Shown piece by piece: positions 36,219 to 45,343 of a stretch of DNA of 64,000 nucleotides. Below the pieces are notes generated by a model. That model ran no database searches, was not told the origin of the DNA, and saw nothing but the letters and a program-made list of their open reading frames with translations. Where the stretch lies: positions 1-64,000 of the forward strand of contig JAKUQS010000004.1 of NCBI GenBank assembly GCA_022451485.1, in the 5' to 3' direction. Origin of the DNA: Gammaproteobacteria bacterium. Its GTDB lineage: Bacteria; Pseudomonadota; Gammaproteobacteria; Arenicellales; UBA868. Made by a program: the position numbers and the translations under genes. Each line of letters begins with the position of its first letter. Positions within the stretch are counted from its first letter, which is position 1.

Positions 36219-38219
36219 TCAACGTCTGATGAGACTCGATACGACCCCCACAACATTGTCAACAGTAAAACCAAAGTGCTCAAAAACCGTCTTGGCCGGT
36301 GCTGATTCGCCGTAAGTGTCCAACCCGATGACCTGGCCGTGAGTGCCCACATAACGAAACCATCCGCGACTCACTCCAGCTTCAACAGCGACACGAACAG
36401 TCACAGCCGGCGGTAACACCTTGTCGCGATAAGTGGCTTCTTGTCGATCAAAAATATCAGTCGAAGGAAGCGAAACTACACGCACAGAATGTCCCATGTC
36501 CTCCAGGTTTTTCACTGCTTCCATTGCCAAGGATACCTCGGATCCGGTTGCAATAATGATGGCGTCGAGTGGGCCTGCGCCATCATGCAGTACATAACCA
36601 CCTCGCCGTACGTCAGCCAACTGCTGGGAACTGCGCGCCTGAAAAGTAAGCCCCTGGCGCGACAGCAGCAAAGTGGTGGGTCCATCGCGTCGTTCGATCG
36701 CTGCCTGCCAAGCAATCGCTGTCTCAACCGAGTCACAAGGACGCCAGACCGACAAGTTGGGAATGACGCGGAGCGCCTCAGCATGTTCAATAGGCTGATG
36801 GGTAGGGCCGTCTTCGCCAAGACCGATGGAATCATGCGTGTAAACAAACACTGCCCGAATTTTCATCAACGCCGATAAGCGAATCGCATTTCGAGCATAG
36901 TCTGAAAACACGAGAAACGTCGCACAATAAGGTAAGAAGCCGCCGTGTAGCGCGATGCCGTTGGTCATGGCCGACATGCCGAACTCACGCACTCCAAAAT
37001 AAATGTAGTTGCCCCGCGCATTGTCTGCGGTAATCGGCGACGCGCCAGACCAGATCGTCAAGTTAGAACCGGCCAGATCGGCTGATCCGCCGATTAACTC
37101 GGGCAGCATTGGCCCAAAGCCGTCGAGTGCCTGGCGGGATGCCTGGCGACTCGCAACGCTTTCCCCCGTGCTGACCACACTGGTGATGAAAGTGCTCGCC
37201 CCGACTGGCCATTCAGCCGGCAAGTCCCCGTTCATACGGCGCTCGAATTCCGCCGCCAACGCCGGGTATGCCGTGCGGTAGGCAGTAAATTGTTCAGACC
37301 AAGCCGCCTCCCGGGCCGCACCCACCTCACGTGCACACCAAGCGGCGGTTATCTCCTCTGGCACCTCAAACGGAGCGTGGGGCCAGTCAATCGTCTCTCG
37401 CACAAGGGCGACTTCGTCTTGGCCCAACGGGGCTCCATGAGAAGACGCCCGCCCTTGTTTATTCGGAGACCCCCAACCGATGACGGTACGACAACACAGC
37501 AATGTGGGACGTGATGAATCTTCCCCTGCTTGCTCGAGTGCCGTTGCGATACTGTCAGCATCATGCCCATCGACGTCCTCAATCACCTGCCAACCGTAGG
37601 CGCGAAAACGCTGTGCAGTATTGTCAGTAAACCAAGCGTCAACCTCACCATCAATCGAGATTCCGTTGTTGTCCCAAATCGCAATCAGTTTGCCAAGGCC
37701 TAGTGTTCCAGCCAGTGAGCACGCCTCGTGCGAAACGCCTTCCATCAGGCAACCATCTCCAAGAAAAACATATGTCCTGTGGTCAACAATGGTGTGGCCC
37801 GGGCGATTGAATTGGGCCGAAAGTACCTTTTCGCCAAGTGCCATGCCAACAGCGTTACCAAGGCCCTGTCCCAGGGGGCCCGTGGTTGTCTCAACCCCAG
37901 GCGCACAACCAAATTCTGGGTGTCCCGGTGTTGCAGAGTGCAATTGGCGAAAATTCCTGAGTTCTTTCACCGTCAAGGCGTAACCGGTCAGGTACAACAA
38001 GGCATAGAGCAGCATCGAACCGTGGCCGTTAGATAAAACGAATCGATCGCGATCAGCCCAGTCGGGATTGCTTGGGTTATAGCGAAGAAAATCTGACCAT
38101 AGCACCTCTGCAATATCGGCCATGCCCATCGGCATACCGGGATGGCCACTCTTCGCCTGCTGAACAGCATCCATACTCAGCGCACGCAATGCATTGGCCT
38201 TTGTTCTTCGAGTGACCAT
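36219..38219 (-). CDS. tkt: Transketolase
   Basis: Thiamine-diphosphate enzyme of 666 residues. [18 protein letters not shown] near 24-41, [15 protein letters not shown] near 114-128, the ThDP/Mg motif [18 protein letters not shown]...WDNN near 153-185, and [16 protein letters not shown] in the pyrimidine domain are complete. CGGAG lies about 10 bases before the ATG. It transfers two-carbon units in the pentose phosphate pathway and would help route ribose-5-phosphate from nucleoside use into glycolysis. It is the second gene of the minus-strand block after the inositol-phosphatase homologue. Confidence 0.96.
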   Translation of the reverse strand: MVTRRTKANALRALSMDAVQQAKSGHPGMPMGMADIAEVLWSDFLRYNPSNPDWADRDRFVLSNGHGSMLLYALLYLTGYALTVKELRNFRQLHSATPGHPEFGCAPGVETTTGPLGQGLGNAVGMALGEKVLSAQFNRPGHTIVDHRTYVFLGDGCLMEGVSHEACSLAGTLGLGKLIAIWDNNGISIDGEVDAWFTDNTAQRFRAYGWQVIEDVDGHDADSIATALEQAGEDSSRPTLLCCRTVIGWGSPNKQGRASSHGAPLGQDEVALVRETIDWPHAPFEVPEEITAAWCAREVGAAREAAWSEQFTAYRTAYPALAAEFERRMNGDLPAEWPVGASTFITSVVSTGESVASRQASRQALDGFGPMLPELIGGSADLAGSNLTIWSGASPITADNARGNYIYFGVREFGMSAMTNGIALHGGFLPYCATFLVFSDYARNAIRLSALMKIRAVFVYTHDSIGLGEDGPTHQPIEHAEALRVIPNLSVWRPCDSVETAIAWQAAIERRDGPTTLLLSRQGLTFQARSSQQLADVRRGGYVLHDGAGPLDAIIIATGSEVSLAMEAVKNLEDMGHSVRVVSLPSTDIFDRQEATYRDKVLPPAVTVRVAVEAGVSRGWFRYVGTHGQVIGLDTYGESAPAKTVFEHFGFTVDNVVGVVSSLIRR

Positions 38220-38274
38220 GAATTACAACTCCGTATAGAATTTATGTTCGTCGCAAAAATAGCTCGCGCCACAG

Positions 38275-39111
38275 TCAGAGGGTAACATTCGAATTTTTCC
38301 GACGCTCGTCATTTTGCCAGATCCACTGCAACCAGGCGTGATGCAGCTCGCTGTTAACGGCTGCGACAACCGATCGTTTGGTGATTTTGCGACAGTCGAA
38401 CGGCAAGCCTTCAAGCGTAGTGAAAACCCCGCCAGCTTCGCGCAGAATCAAACTGCCTGCGGCGTAGTCCCACATTCGCTGGCCTCCATGCAGATAGAGC
38501 TGTACACGACCCGCTGCCAACCAACACCACTCGAGCACCGAAGAACCCAGATTACGCTGCGACCGATAAGGCGGATATCGAACCAGTCGCTCGGCCAAGT
38601 GCGCCACAAGCCGCTTGTAATCGACGTTGGCAATGCACTGTCGAAGCATTAGTCCCGTATCAGGCGTGTGCAAAGGCCGATCGTTAAGGAACGCACCACC
38701 GTTCACAATGGCAGAGAACACCTCATTCCGGATCGGGTCGTAAACTACGCCCAGACAGGCTTCCCCCTCAATAACAAGAGCCAGCGATACCCCGTAAAAA
38801 GGATAACCCATCGCAAAGTTGGTGGTGCCATCAAGAGGATCGAGTGTCCAGAATCCTTTTCCATCAGCTGTTACTACCTCAGACTGACTCCGATATTCCA
38901 TTTCCTCGCCCATCACTGCAAATTGTGGCCAACGTGACCGCAGTGCAGCGAACAACTGCTCCTGCATCCGCCGATCCGTCTCCGTCACCATACTGCCATC
39001 ATCCTTGGTGCTGCTATCCCGCACGAGAACCTGGCCCAAGCCAACCTCACGGGCAGCATCAACAATGACGGTTTTTACCGCATCAATGTTAGGTAGTGAT
39101 GACGCGGACAT
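38275..39111 (-). CDS. Inositol monophosphatase family phosphatase
   Basis: Li+-sensitive-type phosphatase fold, 278 residues. VTETDRRMQEQL near 38-49, VMGEEMEYR near 65 and WTLDPLDGTTNFAMGYPFYG near 87-106 form the three-metal site, and MWDYAAGSLILREAGG near 217-232 the C-terminal motif. Family members act on inositol phosphates, fructose-1,6-bisphosphate or 3'-phosphoadenosine phosphate. It differs enough from SuhB that I do not use that name. Its position at the head of the transketolase-gap-pgk-pyk-aldolase cluster suggests a role in sugar phosphate metabolism, which is inference only. Confidence 0.88.
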   Translation of the reverse strand: MSASSLPNIDAVKTVIVDAAREVGLGQVLVRDSSTKDDGSMVTETDRRMQEQLFAALRSRWPQFAVMGEEMEYRSQSEVVTADGKGFWTLDPLDGTTNFAMGYPFYGVSLALVIEGEACLGVVYDPIRNEVFSAIVNGGAFLNDRPLHTPDTGLMLRQCIANVDYKRLVAHLAERLVRYPPYRSQRNLGSSVLEWCWLAAGRVQLYLHGGQRMWDYAAGSLILREAGGVFTTLEGLPFDCRKITKRSVVAAVNSELHHAWLQWIWQNDERRKNSNVTL

Positions 39112-39306
39112 AATGGAAGAGCCTGACTAATGCGTTCGGCACACTAAAGCGCCCGTTGCAAGCCACAAACCAAGGGAATTGATAGAGGGGATTGAGTTCA
39201 CGAGCAGGTGCAATTCTAACAGAATCGCACGTTACAATCGGTTAATTAGAAAGAAACCACTGGAATCAAATGATTTTCAATCAGTTGGTTTTATTGGCCC
39301 TGCCCC

Positions 39307-40227
39307 ATGCAATTTCGATCGACTCGACCACTACCCAACACCACCGCCATCGCTGCCGACTGGTATCGACGACCCAATGTGACTGGCTTTAGCTTACTGA
39401 CCTCCTTATTCGCCCATATCTTGATTATTCTGGGTATTGGTTTTGTGGCACTGAACTCAAACCCCGATCACATCCAACCGATCATTTTGGATTTCACTAT
39501 GGTGAATACAGCCGATACCCCACCCGAACACACTAACGTACTGGCACAACATAACCAGCACGGGAGCAAAGATGCCTCATCAACGGACCGCACCTCCCCG
39601 TTTCAGCTCTCTCTTCAAAGACCATCTCTTGATATCAAACGCTACCAGAACAGTTCTCTACCTAATTCGAGCAGACGCCACAGTGCGGCGGTAATGGTCC
39701 ATACCATACCGATTACCCCCCCCAACACACAGGCGAAACTTAGTCAAGATTCCTCTGCCGACAACACGGCAGCGCCAAGGCCACAAACACAAACATCGAA
39801 CATTCCGCTGGTCGCGGAAGTGGGTCGCCTTCAGGACCGCTCTCAGGAACTCGCTGGTCACACCTTTATCAGTGCCAACACTCGGGAAAGTATTTATGCC
39901 GCCTACATGGCGACTTGGCGTGACCGAGTCCAACGAATTGGTAATCTCAATTATCCAAGCGTGGTCCGACAGCAACGCCTTGTCGGTAGTGTCGTATTAG
40001 AAGTTGTCGTCGGTAGAAACGGTGATCTTCTCGGAATTCACGTTGTCAAACCGTCCGGACAAAAAATCCTTGACGACACAGCCATTCAATTGGCTCGACT
40101 GGCATCTCCTTTTGCACCCTTACCAACCGCCATTAGACGAAAAACCAACGTCTTACACATCACGCGAACATGGCGATTCACAAACAACGCCGAACTGTTT
40201 GGTGCACCGCGCATACGAATCAACTGA
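39307..40227 (+). CDS. tonB: TonB-family energy-transducing protein
   Basis: Protein of 306 residues with a short cytoplasmic N-terminus, one transmembrane helix near residues 27-50 (VTGFSLLTSLFAHILIILGI), a long Pro/Thr/Ser-rich periplasmic linker and a C-terminal TonB domain near 200-290 (YAAYMATWRDRVQRIGNLNYP, then RLVGSVVLEVVVGRNGDLL). No ribosome-binding site is clear before ATG 39307. yqgE follows 2 bases later and ruvX after that, the same order as the tonB3 locus of Pseudomonas aeruginosa, where this TonB variant influences twitching motility; pilT and pilU lie 2-4 kb away here. exbB/exbD are not in the window. Confidence 0.88.
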   Translation: MQFRSTRPLPNTTAIAADWYRRPNVTGFSLLTSLFAHILIILGIGFVALNSNPDHIQPIILDFTMVNTADTPPEHTNVLAQHNQHGSKDASSTDRTSPFQLSLQRPSLDIKRYQNSSLPNSSRRHSAAVMVHTIPITPPNTQAKLSQDSSADNTAAPRPQTQTSNIPLVAEVGRLQDRSQELAGHTFISANTRESIYAAYMATWRDRVQRIGNLNYPSVVRQQRLVGSVVLEVVVGRNGDLLGIHVVKPSGQKILDDTAIQLARLASPFAPLPTAIRRKTNVLHITRTWRFTNNAELFGAPRIRIN

Positions 40228-40229
40228 TC

Positions 40230-40805
40230 ATGTCAACCGCTACCTTTCCCAGCCTCACCAATCATTTTCTGATTGCCATGCCCGAAATGAAGGATCCGAA
40301 TTTCTCCCGGACGGTGACGCTCATATGTCAACATGACACTGACGGGGCGCTAGGTATCATCATCAACCGCACGTTTGAAAACCTCACGATTGGCGATATC
40401 CTGGACCAGTTCAAACTTCCGCGGGACGGTCACCCACCGATTGCCAAACAACCCGTTTTTTCTGGTGGGCCGGTGCACACCGAACTGGGACTGGTGCTGC
40501 ATGAAACCTGCGATGACTGGCAGTCAACCATGACTGTTAGCGATCGACTGGGACTGACATCATCACGCGATGTGCTCGAGTCGATCTCAAATGGCGACGG
40601 TCCGGAGATCTGTTTGATGGCGCTGGGCTATGCGGGTTGGGGCGCGGGTCAACTCGATCAGGAAATGCGACAGAATGCATGGCTGAGTGTTGCCGCCGAC
40701 CACCGCATCCTATTTGATGAGGCGCCAGCGGCGCGCTGGTCTCAAGCCGCACAGCAGATCGGTATTGACTTGACTCGGCTTGCTCGGGATGCGGGTCACG
40801 CGTGA
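40230..40805 (+). CDS. YqgE/AlgH family protein
   Basis: UPF0301 protein of 191 residues. From ATG 40230 it begins MSTATFPSLTNHFLIAMPEM, then FSRTVTLICQHDTDGALGII and NRTFENLTIGDIL, all hallmark segments; GGPVHTELGLVLH and ALGYAGWGAGQLDQEM near 137-152 are also diagnostic. Frames extending upstream would overlap tonB and are rejected. The stop overlaps the ruvX GTG start, so translation is coupled. Its molecular function is unknown; AlgH mutants affect alginate in Pseudomonas indirectly. Confidence 0.94.
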   Translation: MSTATFPSLTNHFLIAMPEMKDPNFSRTVTLICQHDTDGALGIIINRTFENLTIGDILDQFKLPRDGHPPIAKQPVFSGGPVHTELGLVLHETCDDWQSTMTVSDRLGLTSSRDVLESISNGDGPEICLMALGYAGWGAGQLDQEMRQNAWLSVAADHRILFDEAPAARWSQAAQQIGIDLTRLARDAGHA

Positions 40806-41236
40806 GCCACACTATCCTTGGCTTTGATTTCGGCACCCGAAAAATTGGGATTGCCGTCGGTCAAACACAAACGGCCACAGCCCAGGGCATCGCCACACTT
40901 TTTTACAATCACTACAAAGTACCCTGGGATGAAATTGATAAACTCATTCAAACTTGGCTACCAGACATTCTTGTTGTCGGCGTTGCCCAATCCGCTGACG
41001 GGAAAGAAACAGATTTTCTGAAGAAAACACGGACGTTCTCTCATCAGTTGACCACCCGCTATGGCCTGCCAATTCGAACAGTCGACGAGAGGCTCACGAC
41101 ACAACAAGCAGATGGTCTGATTCAAGACAGCACGCCCGCAGGAAAATCGATTACTCTACGAAGAACATCTGTGCGTGACCAATTAGCGGCCGAACTGATA
41201 TTGATGACCTACCTAAACGACTTCCGTTCAAACTGA
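40802..41236 (+). CDS. ruvX: Pre-16S rRNA nuclease RuvX (YqgF)
   Basis: RNase H-fold nuclease of 144 residues processing the 5' end of 16S rRNA (long annotated as a Holliday junction resolvase). ILGFDFGTRKIGIAVG at 4-19 holds the first catalytic Asp, ILVVGVAQSADG near 57 the second region, and VDERLTTQQAD near 97-107 the third. It starts with GTG 40802 overlapping the yqgE stop (GTGA). It is convergent with the PqqB-like gene; no clear terminator lies between them. Confidence 0.95.
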   Translation: MSHTILGFDFGTRKIGIAVGQTQTATAQGIATLFYNHYKVPWDEIDKLIQTWLPDILVVGVAQSADGKETDFLKKTRTFSHQLTTRYGLPIRTVDERLTTQQADGLIQDSTPAGKSITLRRTSVRDQLAAELILMTYLNDFRSN

Positions 41237-41304
41237 TGTTCTCTCTTCGAACACAAAAACACGTTATGCTCTTAAACACTGCATTCGTATCTTGAAAAAT
41301 ACTT

Positions 41305-42153
41305 TCAGGCAAGCATCCACGCCTGTCCTCGCTCTCCCACAACGGCGTTTTGCGACATAATCCACTCCTGTTGTGGGCTAGCCCTCCAAATCGGATTGGT
41401 GTGATTGAGATGGATCAGCACAAGATCATATGGTTTATTGGCATATCGACCGACCGTATCAGTAACCAATGGGTGAGGAATCAGGGCCATGTCCCGATGC
41501 GGTAATTCCTCCTCGCTGAAAAAAGAGCCATCTAGCAGTACCGTGTCACCTGCTTTCAGTGTGTTGTCAATATCGAACGTTAATCCGTCCCATGAGTCAA
41601 TATCTGGACAATAAAAAAGCCGCTGACGGTCACCGCTAAAAAGAAATGCATACGTGTCGGTAAATTCCGCTCGATGCGGTACCTGGTAGGGCAACACGCT
41701 AACTCCTTTGCTAAGGGCGAACGGCTCTCCGTCGATAATCTCGCGCGGGGTGACGTTGCCATCATTCAATAATGCGGCCCAAGGTGCATTGGCACGAAGA
41801 AACGCCCTCATTTTGGAAGAGCACCAAAGGGTAATATCCCGAATATCCATCGCTTCACGACCCAAGTGAATGAGGCCCGTGTAATGCCCCATATGCGCGT
41901 GGGTCAGAATCAGGCCAGCGAAGGTAGCCCCCGGCGCACGTTCTCGTAACATCTGCAACTGTTGAGGAAAATCTGGCGTTGCGTCAACCATCCAAAATGC
42001 CTGCTGCGTGTGATCGATAATCCCCAAAGAAACCACACAAGGATGCCGTCCCAGCGCTCGCGCAGTCACACAGTTGACACAATCACAACCCGCTTGGGGC
42101 AGACCCGCATCTTGTGCCACTCCGAGCAGCACTACTTGGATTATTGGTGTCAT
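41305..42153 (-). CDS. PqqB-like metallo-beta-lactamase fold protein
   Basis: MBL-fold hydrolase of 282 residues from ATG 42153. AGCDCVNCVTARALG near 17-31 is the structural zinc site shared by PqqB and PhnP, and LTHAHMGHYTGLIHLG near 91-106 is the metal-binding loop, with Gly where most MBL proteins have Asp (HxHxGH). LLDGSFFSEEELP near 212-224 and VLIHLNHTNPIWR near 250 are PqqB-like. None of pqqA, C, D or E is nearby and PQQ synthesis is not implied: PqqB homologues occur alone in many genomes. It lies 49 bases downstream of pilU on the same strand and could share its transcript. Substrate unknown. Confidence 0.85.
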   Translation of the reverse strand: MTPIIQVVLLGVAQDAGLPQAGCDCVNCVTARALGRHPCVVSLGIIDHTQQAFWMVDATPDFPQQLQMLRERAPGATFAGLILTHAHMGHYTGLIHLGREAMDIRDITLWCSSKMRAFLRANAPWAALLNDGNVTPREIIDGEPFALSKGVSVLPYQVPHRAEFTDTYAFLFSGDRQRLFYCPDIDSWDGLTFDIDNTLKAGDTVLLDGSFFSEEELPHRDMALIPHPLVTDTVGRYANKPYDLVLIHLNHTNPIWRASPQQEWIMSQNAVVGERGQAWMLA

Positions 42154-42202
42154 CGCCCGAAGCCGTGGTTCGACACGTGACAACTTGTCTCAATCTGATT
42201 CG

Positions 42203-43330
42203 TTAGCCCACCTCAACGTTTTCAAAGGTCGAGCCGAGATTTTTCGCCGACTGCGCGCTTTTACCTTCAAGTTTGAATCGAAGCCCAAGATTTGACGCTG
42301 ACTCCGCATTGCGCAAAGCATCATCACGTGTAATTAGATCTGCTTCATGCAAACCGAACAAGCTCTGATCAAACGTCTGCATGCCACTTTCTGAAGAGTT
42401 TTCGATCGCTTCGCCAAGTCGATCGATTTCGCCTTTCATAATCAGATCACGCACAAACGTAGTACAGATCATGACTTCCACTGCTGCCACGCGCCCACCC
42501 CCTTCGGCCAGTGGAATGAGTCGCTGCGAGATAATCGCACGTAAATTCAGACTGATACCCATCATGACCTGTTCGCGATTTGTGTCGGGATAAAGATTAG
42601 ACATACGCTCCACTGCCTGATAGGCATTGTTAGCGTGTAAGGTTGCTAGACAAAGATGCCCTGTTTCAGCAAAAGACAAGGCACTCTCCATGGTTTCCGA
42701 AGTTCGAATCTCGCCAATTTGGATGACATCGGGCGACTGACGCATTGCGTTTTCAAGAGCCGAGCCGAACGACTCAGTATCGATACCCACCTCGCGTTGG
42801 GTAATGATGCAGTGTTTGGGAACATGGGTGTACTCCACGGGATCCTCTATCGTGATGATGTGGCCGCGAGTGTGCTGGTTCCGATAATCAATACAAGCAG
42901 CTTGACTGGTCGATTTGCCGCTACCGGTGCCACCCACGAACAATACCAATCCACGTTTGCTGAGCGAGATCTTTTCCATCGGTGCTGACGGTAACCGCAA
43001 ATCAGCAAAGTTTGGAATCTCATCGGAGATACGGCGCCCAACCAACCCCACCATCCCTTGCTGCTGAAAAACGTTCATTCGAAACCTTCCAGGAAACGCG
43101 GGTGGCACCAATGCAAAGTTGCAGTCCTTTTTCTCGTCATACTCCTTTTTTTGTCGCTCGGTCATCACAGAAAACGCCATTTCTCGAGCCAGATCGTGCG
43201 TCAAAGGATCTACCTTTAAGGGGAGAATCTGTCCATCAATCTTCAGGCTCGGCGGTGTGCCGACCGAAATAAAGACATCGGATGCTTTTTTGTCAACCGC
43301 CATTTTCAGTAAGTCGAAAAAATCCATCAA
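42203..43330 (-). CDS. pilU: Type IV pilus retraction ATPase PilU
   Basis: Accessory retraction motor of 375 residues, cytoplasmic hexamer at the pilus base. DLLKMAVDKKASDVFISVGTP near the N-terminus, Walker A GGTGSGKST near 138-146, the Asp box HIITIEDPVEY, Walker B IQIGEIRTSETM and the His box CLATLHANNAYQAVERM are present. The C-terminal tail (residues after 340) is that of PilU, not PilT. It follows pilT by 52 bases on the same strand, the usual pair. Confidence 0.94.
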   Translation of the reverse strand: MMDFFDLLKMAVDKKASDVFISVGTPPSLKIDGQILPLKVDPLTHDLAREMAFSVMTERQKKEYDEKKDCNFALVPPAFPGRFRMNVFQQQGMVGLVGRRISDEIPNFADLRLPSAPMEKISLSKRGLVLFVGGTGSGKSTSQAACIDYRNQHTRGHIITIEDPVEYTHVPKHCIITQREVGIDTESFGSALENAMRQSPDVIQIGEIRTSETMESALSFAETGHLCLATLHANNAYQAVERMSNLYPDTNREQVMMGISLNLRAIISQRLIPLAEGGGRVAAVEVMICTTFVRDLIMKGEIDRLGEAIENSSESGMQTFDQSLFGLHEADLITRDDALRNAESASNLGLRFKLEGKSAQSAKNLGSTFENVEVG

Positions 43331-43382
43331 TGGTCCCCCTTGGCAGATCGATGACTGTTCATCAGAAATTCCTCAATTCACG

Positions 43383-44420
43383 CTAGTTAAATTTACTTGG
43401 ATCAACCGCTAATGGTCGTGCGTCCTCTACATCAATGACATTGCGCTGAACAAGTTCCTGCAACGACTGATCCATGGTCGTCATCCCGTGTTCTCGTCCA
43501 GTTTGCAGCATGCCATAAATCTGCGGCACCTTGGCTTCGCGAATAAGATTTCGAATCGCGCCCGTGCCAACAAGAATCTCGTAGGCTGCGCAGCGACCAC
43601 CACCCTTCTTTTTCAATAGTCGTTGCGCAACCACACCCTGCAAGGACTCGGACAACATCGCCCGCACCATACCTTGTTCACCCGCTGGAAAAACATCGAT
43701 GATTCGATCGATGGTCTTGGCAGCGGAAGACGTGTGCAAAGTGCCAAACACCAAATGACCAGTTTCCGCTGCAGTAAGTGCCAGACTGATGGTTTCTTCA
43801 TCACGCATTTCTCCCACCAGAATAATGTCAGGATCCTCCCGCAACGCCGACTTAAGCGCTTTGGCAAACCCATGTGTATGCAATCCCACCTCACGGTGAT
43901 TAATCAGGCAGTTCTTGCTTTCATGAACAAACTCGACGGGATCTTCGATCGTCAGTATGTGTCCGTGGTGATTTTCGTTCACATAATTGATCATGCCCGC
44001 CATCGTAGTTGATTTCCCGGAACCGGTCGGCCCCGTTACTACCACCAGTCCGCGCACGTTGTCCGCCATGGTTCTCAGCACCTGCGGCGCACCGAGATCC
44101 TCCAGTGACAGTATCTTGGTTGGCACCGTTCTAAATGCCGCCCCCACACCACGTTTCTGGTTATAAGCATTAACCCGAAATCTCGAGAGATTTGGAATCT
44201 CGAAAGCAAAGTCACATTCCCAGTGCTCTTCGAATTCTGCTTTCTGCTCATCAGTCATGACATCCGTAACCATTTCTCGAACAAAAGCTTCGTCCAGAGC
44301 ATCCACCTTGACCCGTTTAATATCGCCATCGATCCGAATCATTGGTGGCAATCCCGCTGTCAAATGAATGTCAGAAGCACCGTTTTTTACAGCAAATGCC
44401 AGCAGTTCAGTCAGTTCCAT
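43383..44420 (-). CDS. pilT: Type IV pilus retraction ATPase PilT
   Basis: Main retraction motor of 345 residues, matching the Pseudomonas length (344) when ATG 44420 is used. MELTELLAFAVKNGASDIHL at the start, Walker A GPTGSGKST near 131-139, HILTIEDPVEF, Walker B IILVGEMRDEETI, His box LVFGTLHTSSAAKTID, and the AIRNLIREAKVPQIYGML segment (the retraction motif) near 285-302 are all present. It depolymerises PilA for twitching motility. Divergent from yggS-proC-yggT, as in Pseudomonas. Confidence 0.96.
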   Translation of the reverse strand: MELTELLAFAVKNGASDIHLTAGLPPMIRIDGDIKRVKVDALDEAFVREMVTDVMTDEQKAEFEEHWECDFAFEIPNLSRFRVNAYNQKRGVGAAFRTVPTKILSLEDLGAPQVLRTMADNVRGLVVVTGPTGSGKSTTMAGMINYVNENHHGHILTIEDPVEFVHESKNCLINHREVGLHTHGFAKALKSALREDPDIILVGEMRDEETISLALTAAETGHLVFGTLHTSSAAKTIDRIIDVFPAGEQGMVRAMLSESLQGVVAQRLLKKKGGGRCAAYEILVGTGAIRNLIREAKVPQIYGMLQTGREHGMTTMDQSLQELVQRNVIDVEDARPLAVDPSKFN

Positions 44421-44483
44421 TTCGAACTCTTCCCAGTAAAGTGAAAAAAACAAGGCTCGCGCCGAATGACCGTCGGTCTAACA

Positions 44484-44489
44484 TATAAT
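44484..44489 (+). promoter_or_regulatory. Candidate -10 element for yggS-proC-yggT
   Basis: A perfect TATAAT lies 78 bases before the yggS GTG, in the divergent gap with pilT. No convincing -35 is found at the usual distance, so confidence is limited. The AT-rich motif is near-symmetric and could serve the opposite strand instead. Confidence 0.35.
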
Positions 44490-44566
44490 GGACGTGCCTG
44501 CTTCAACAACGATTGACAGTAACACGTTTCTAAAGCCGTTTCCTATTCCAAGGAGAACGATCGATC

Positions 44567-45307
44567 GTGACCGCGACCCCCTTAACAAAGGCCCGTGATG
44601 TGTCCGCCGATAGCAATGCACTAGCGGCCCGTTACCGGACGGTTCTTGAACGTATTCGCGAAGCCGAGCGCCGCTATGGCCGGGACAATGGCAGCGTTTC
44701 TCTGATCGCTGTGAGTAAGACCCAACCGGCCATTGCCATCGAAACGGTTCACACCTGTGGACAATCAGCATTTGGCGAAAATCACTTGCAAGAAGCAGTC
44801 GACAAGATAGCGAAACTCCGGGATAAGCCACTCGTTTGGCACTTTATTGGCCACATCCAGAACAATAAGTGTCGACTTATTGCGACTCATTTCGACTGGG
44901 TGCATAGCGTCGATCGCATCAAAACTGTGCAGCGACTTGCCAGCCTGAGACCTGAAAACCACCCTGTGCTCAATGTGCTAATTCAGGTAAACCTCGAAGG
45001 TGAAGTATCCAAATCCGGCACCCCACCCCAAGAAGTAATGCCACTCGCTACCGCAATTGCACATCAACCTCGACTGCGACTTCGTGGCCTGATGGCCATT
45101 CCAAGCCCGTCGAACGACTTTGATCATCAACGCCAAATATTTTCCCGTTTGCGGAACATTCGTGATGAACTGATCGATCAAGGCTATCCAATCGACTGCT
45201 TGTCGATGGGTATGACGGACGATCTGGAAGCCGCCATTGCAGAGGGCGCAACCCATGTTCGCATCGGTACGGCAATTTTTGGCCCGCGGCGACCAAGACA
45301 TCAATAA
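44567..45307 (+). CDS. YggS family pyridoxal phosphate homeostasis protein
   Basis: PLP-binding protein of 246 residues resembling the N-terminal barrel of alanine racemase. The cofactor lysine is in LIAVSKTQP near 44-52, followed by GQSAFGENHLQEAVDKI, WHFIGHIQNNK and LSMGMTDDLEAAIAEGATHVRIGTAIFG, all hallmarks. It starts at GTG 44567 behind AGGAG. It buffers free PLP and influences amino-acid metabolism. proC follows 36 bases later on the same strand. Confidence 0.95.
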   Translation: MTATPLTKARDVSADSNALAARYRTVLERIREAERRYGRDNGSVSLIAVSKTQPAIAIETVHTCGQSAFGENHLQEAVDKIAKLRDKPLVWHFIGHIQNNKCRLIATHFDWVHSVDRIKTVQRLASLRPENHPVLNVLIQVNLEGEVSKSGTPPQEVMPLATAIAHQPRLRLRGLMAIPSPSNDFDHQRQIFSRLRNIRDELIDQGYPIDCLSMGMTDDLEAAIAEGATHVRIGTAIFGPRRPRHQ

Positions 45308-45343
45308 TCCAATGAAGATGACATATAGACGAGAGGCTCAACC

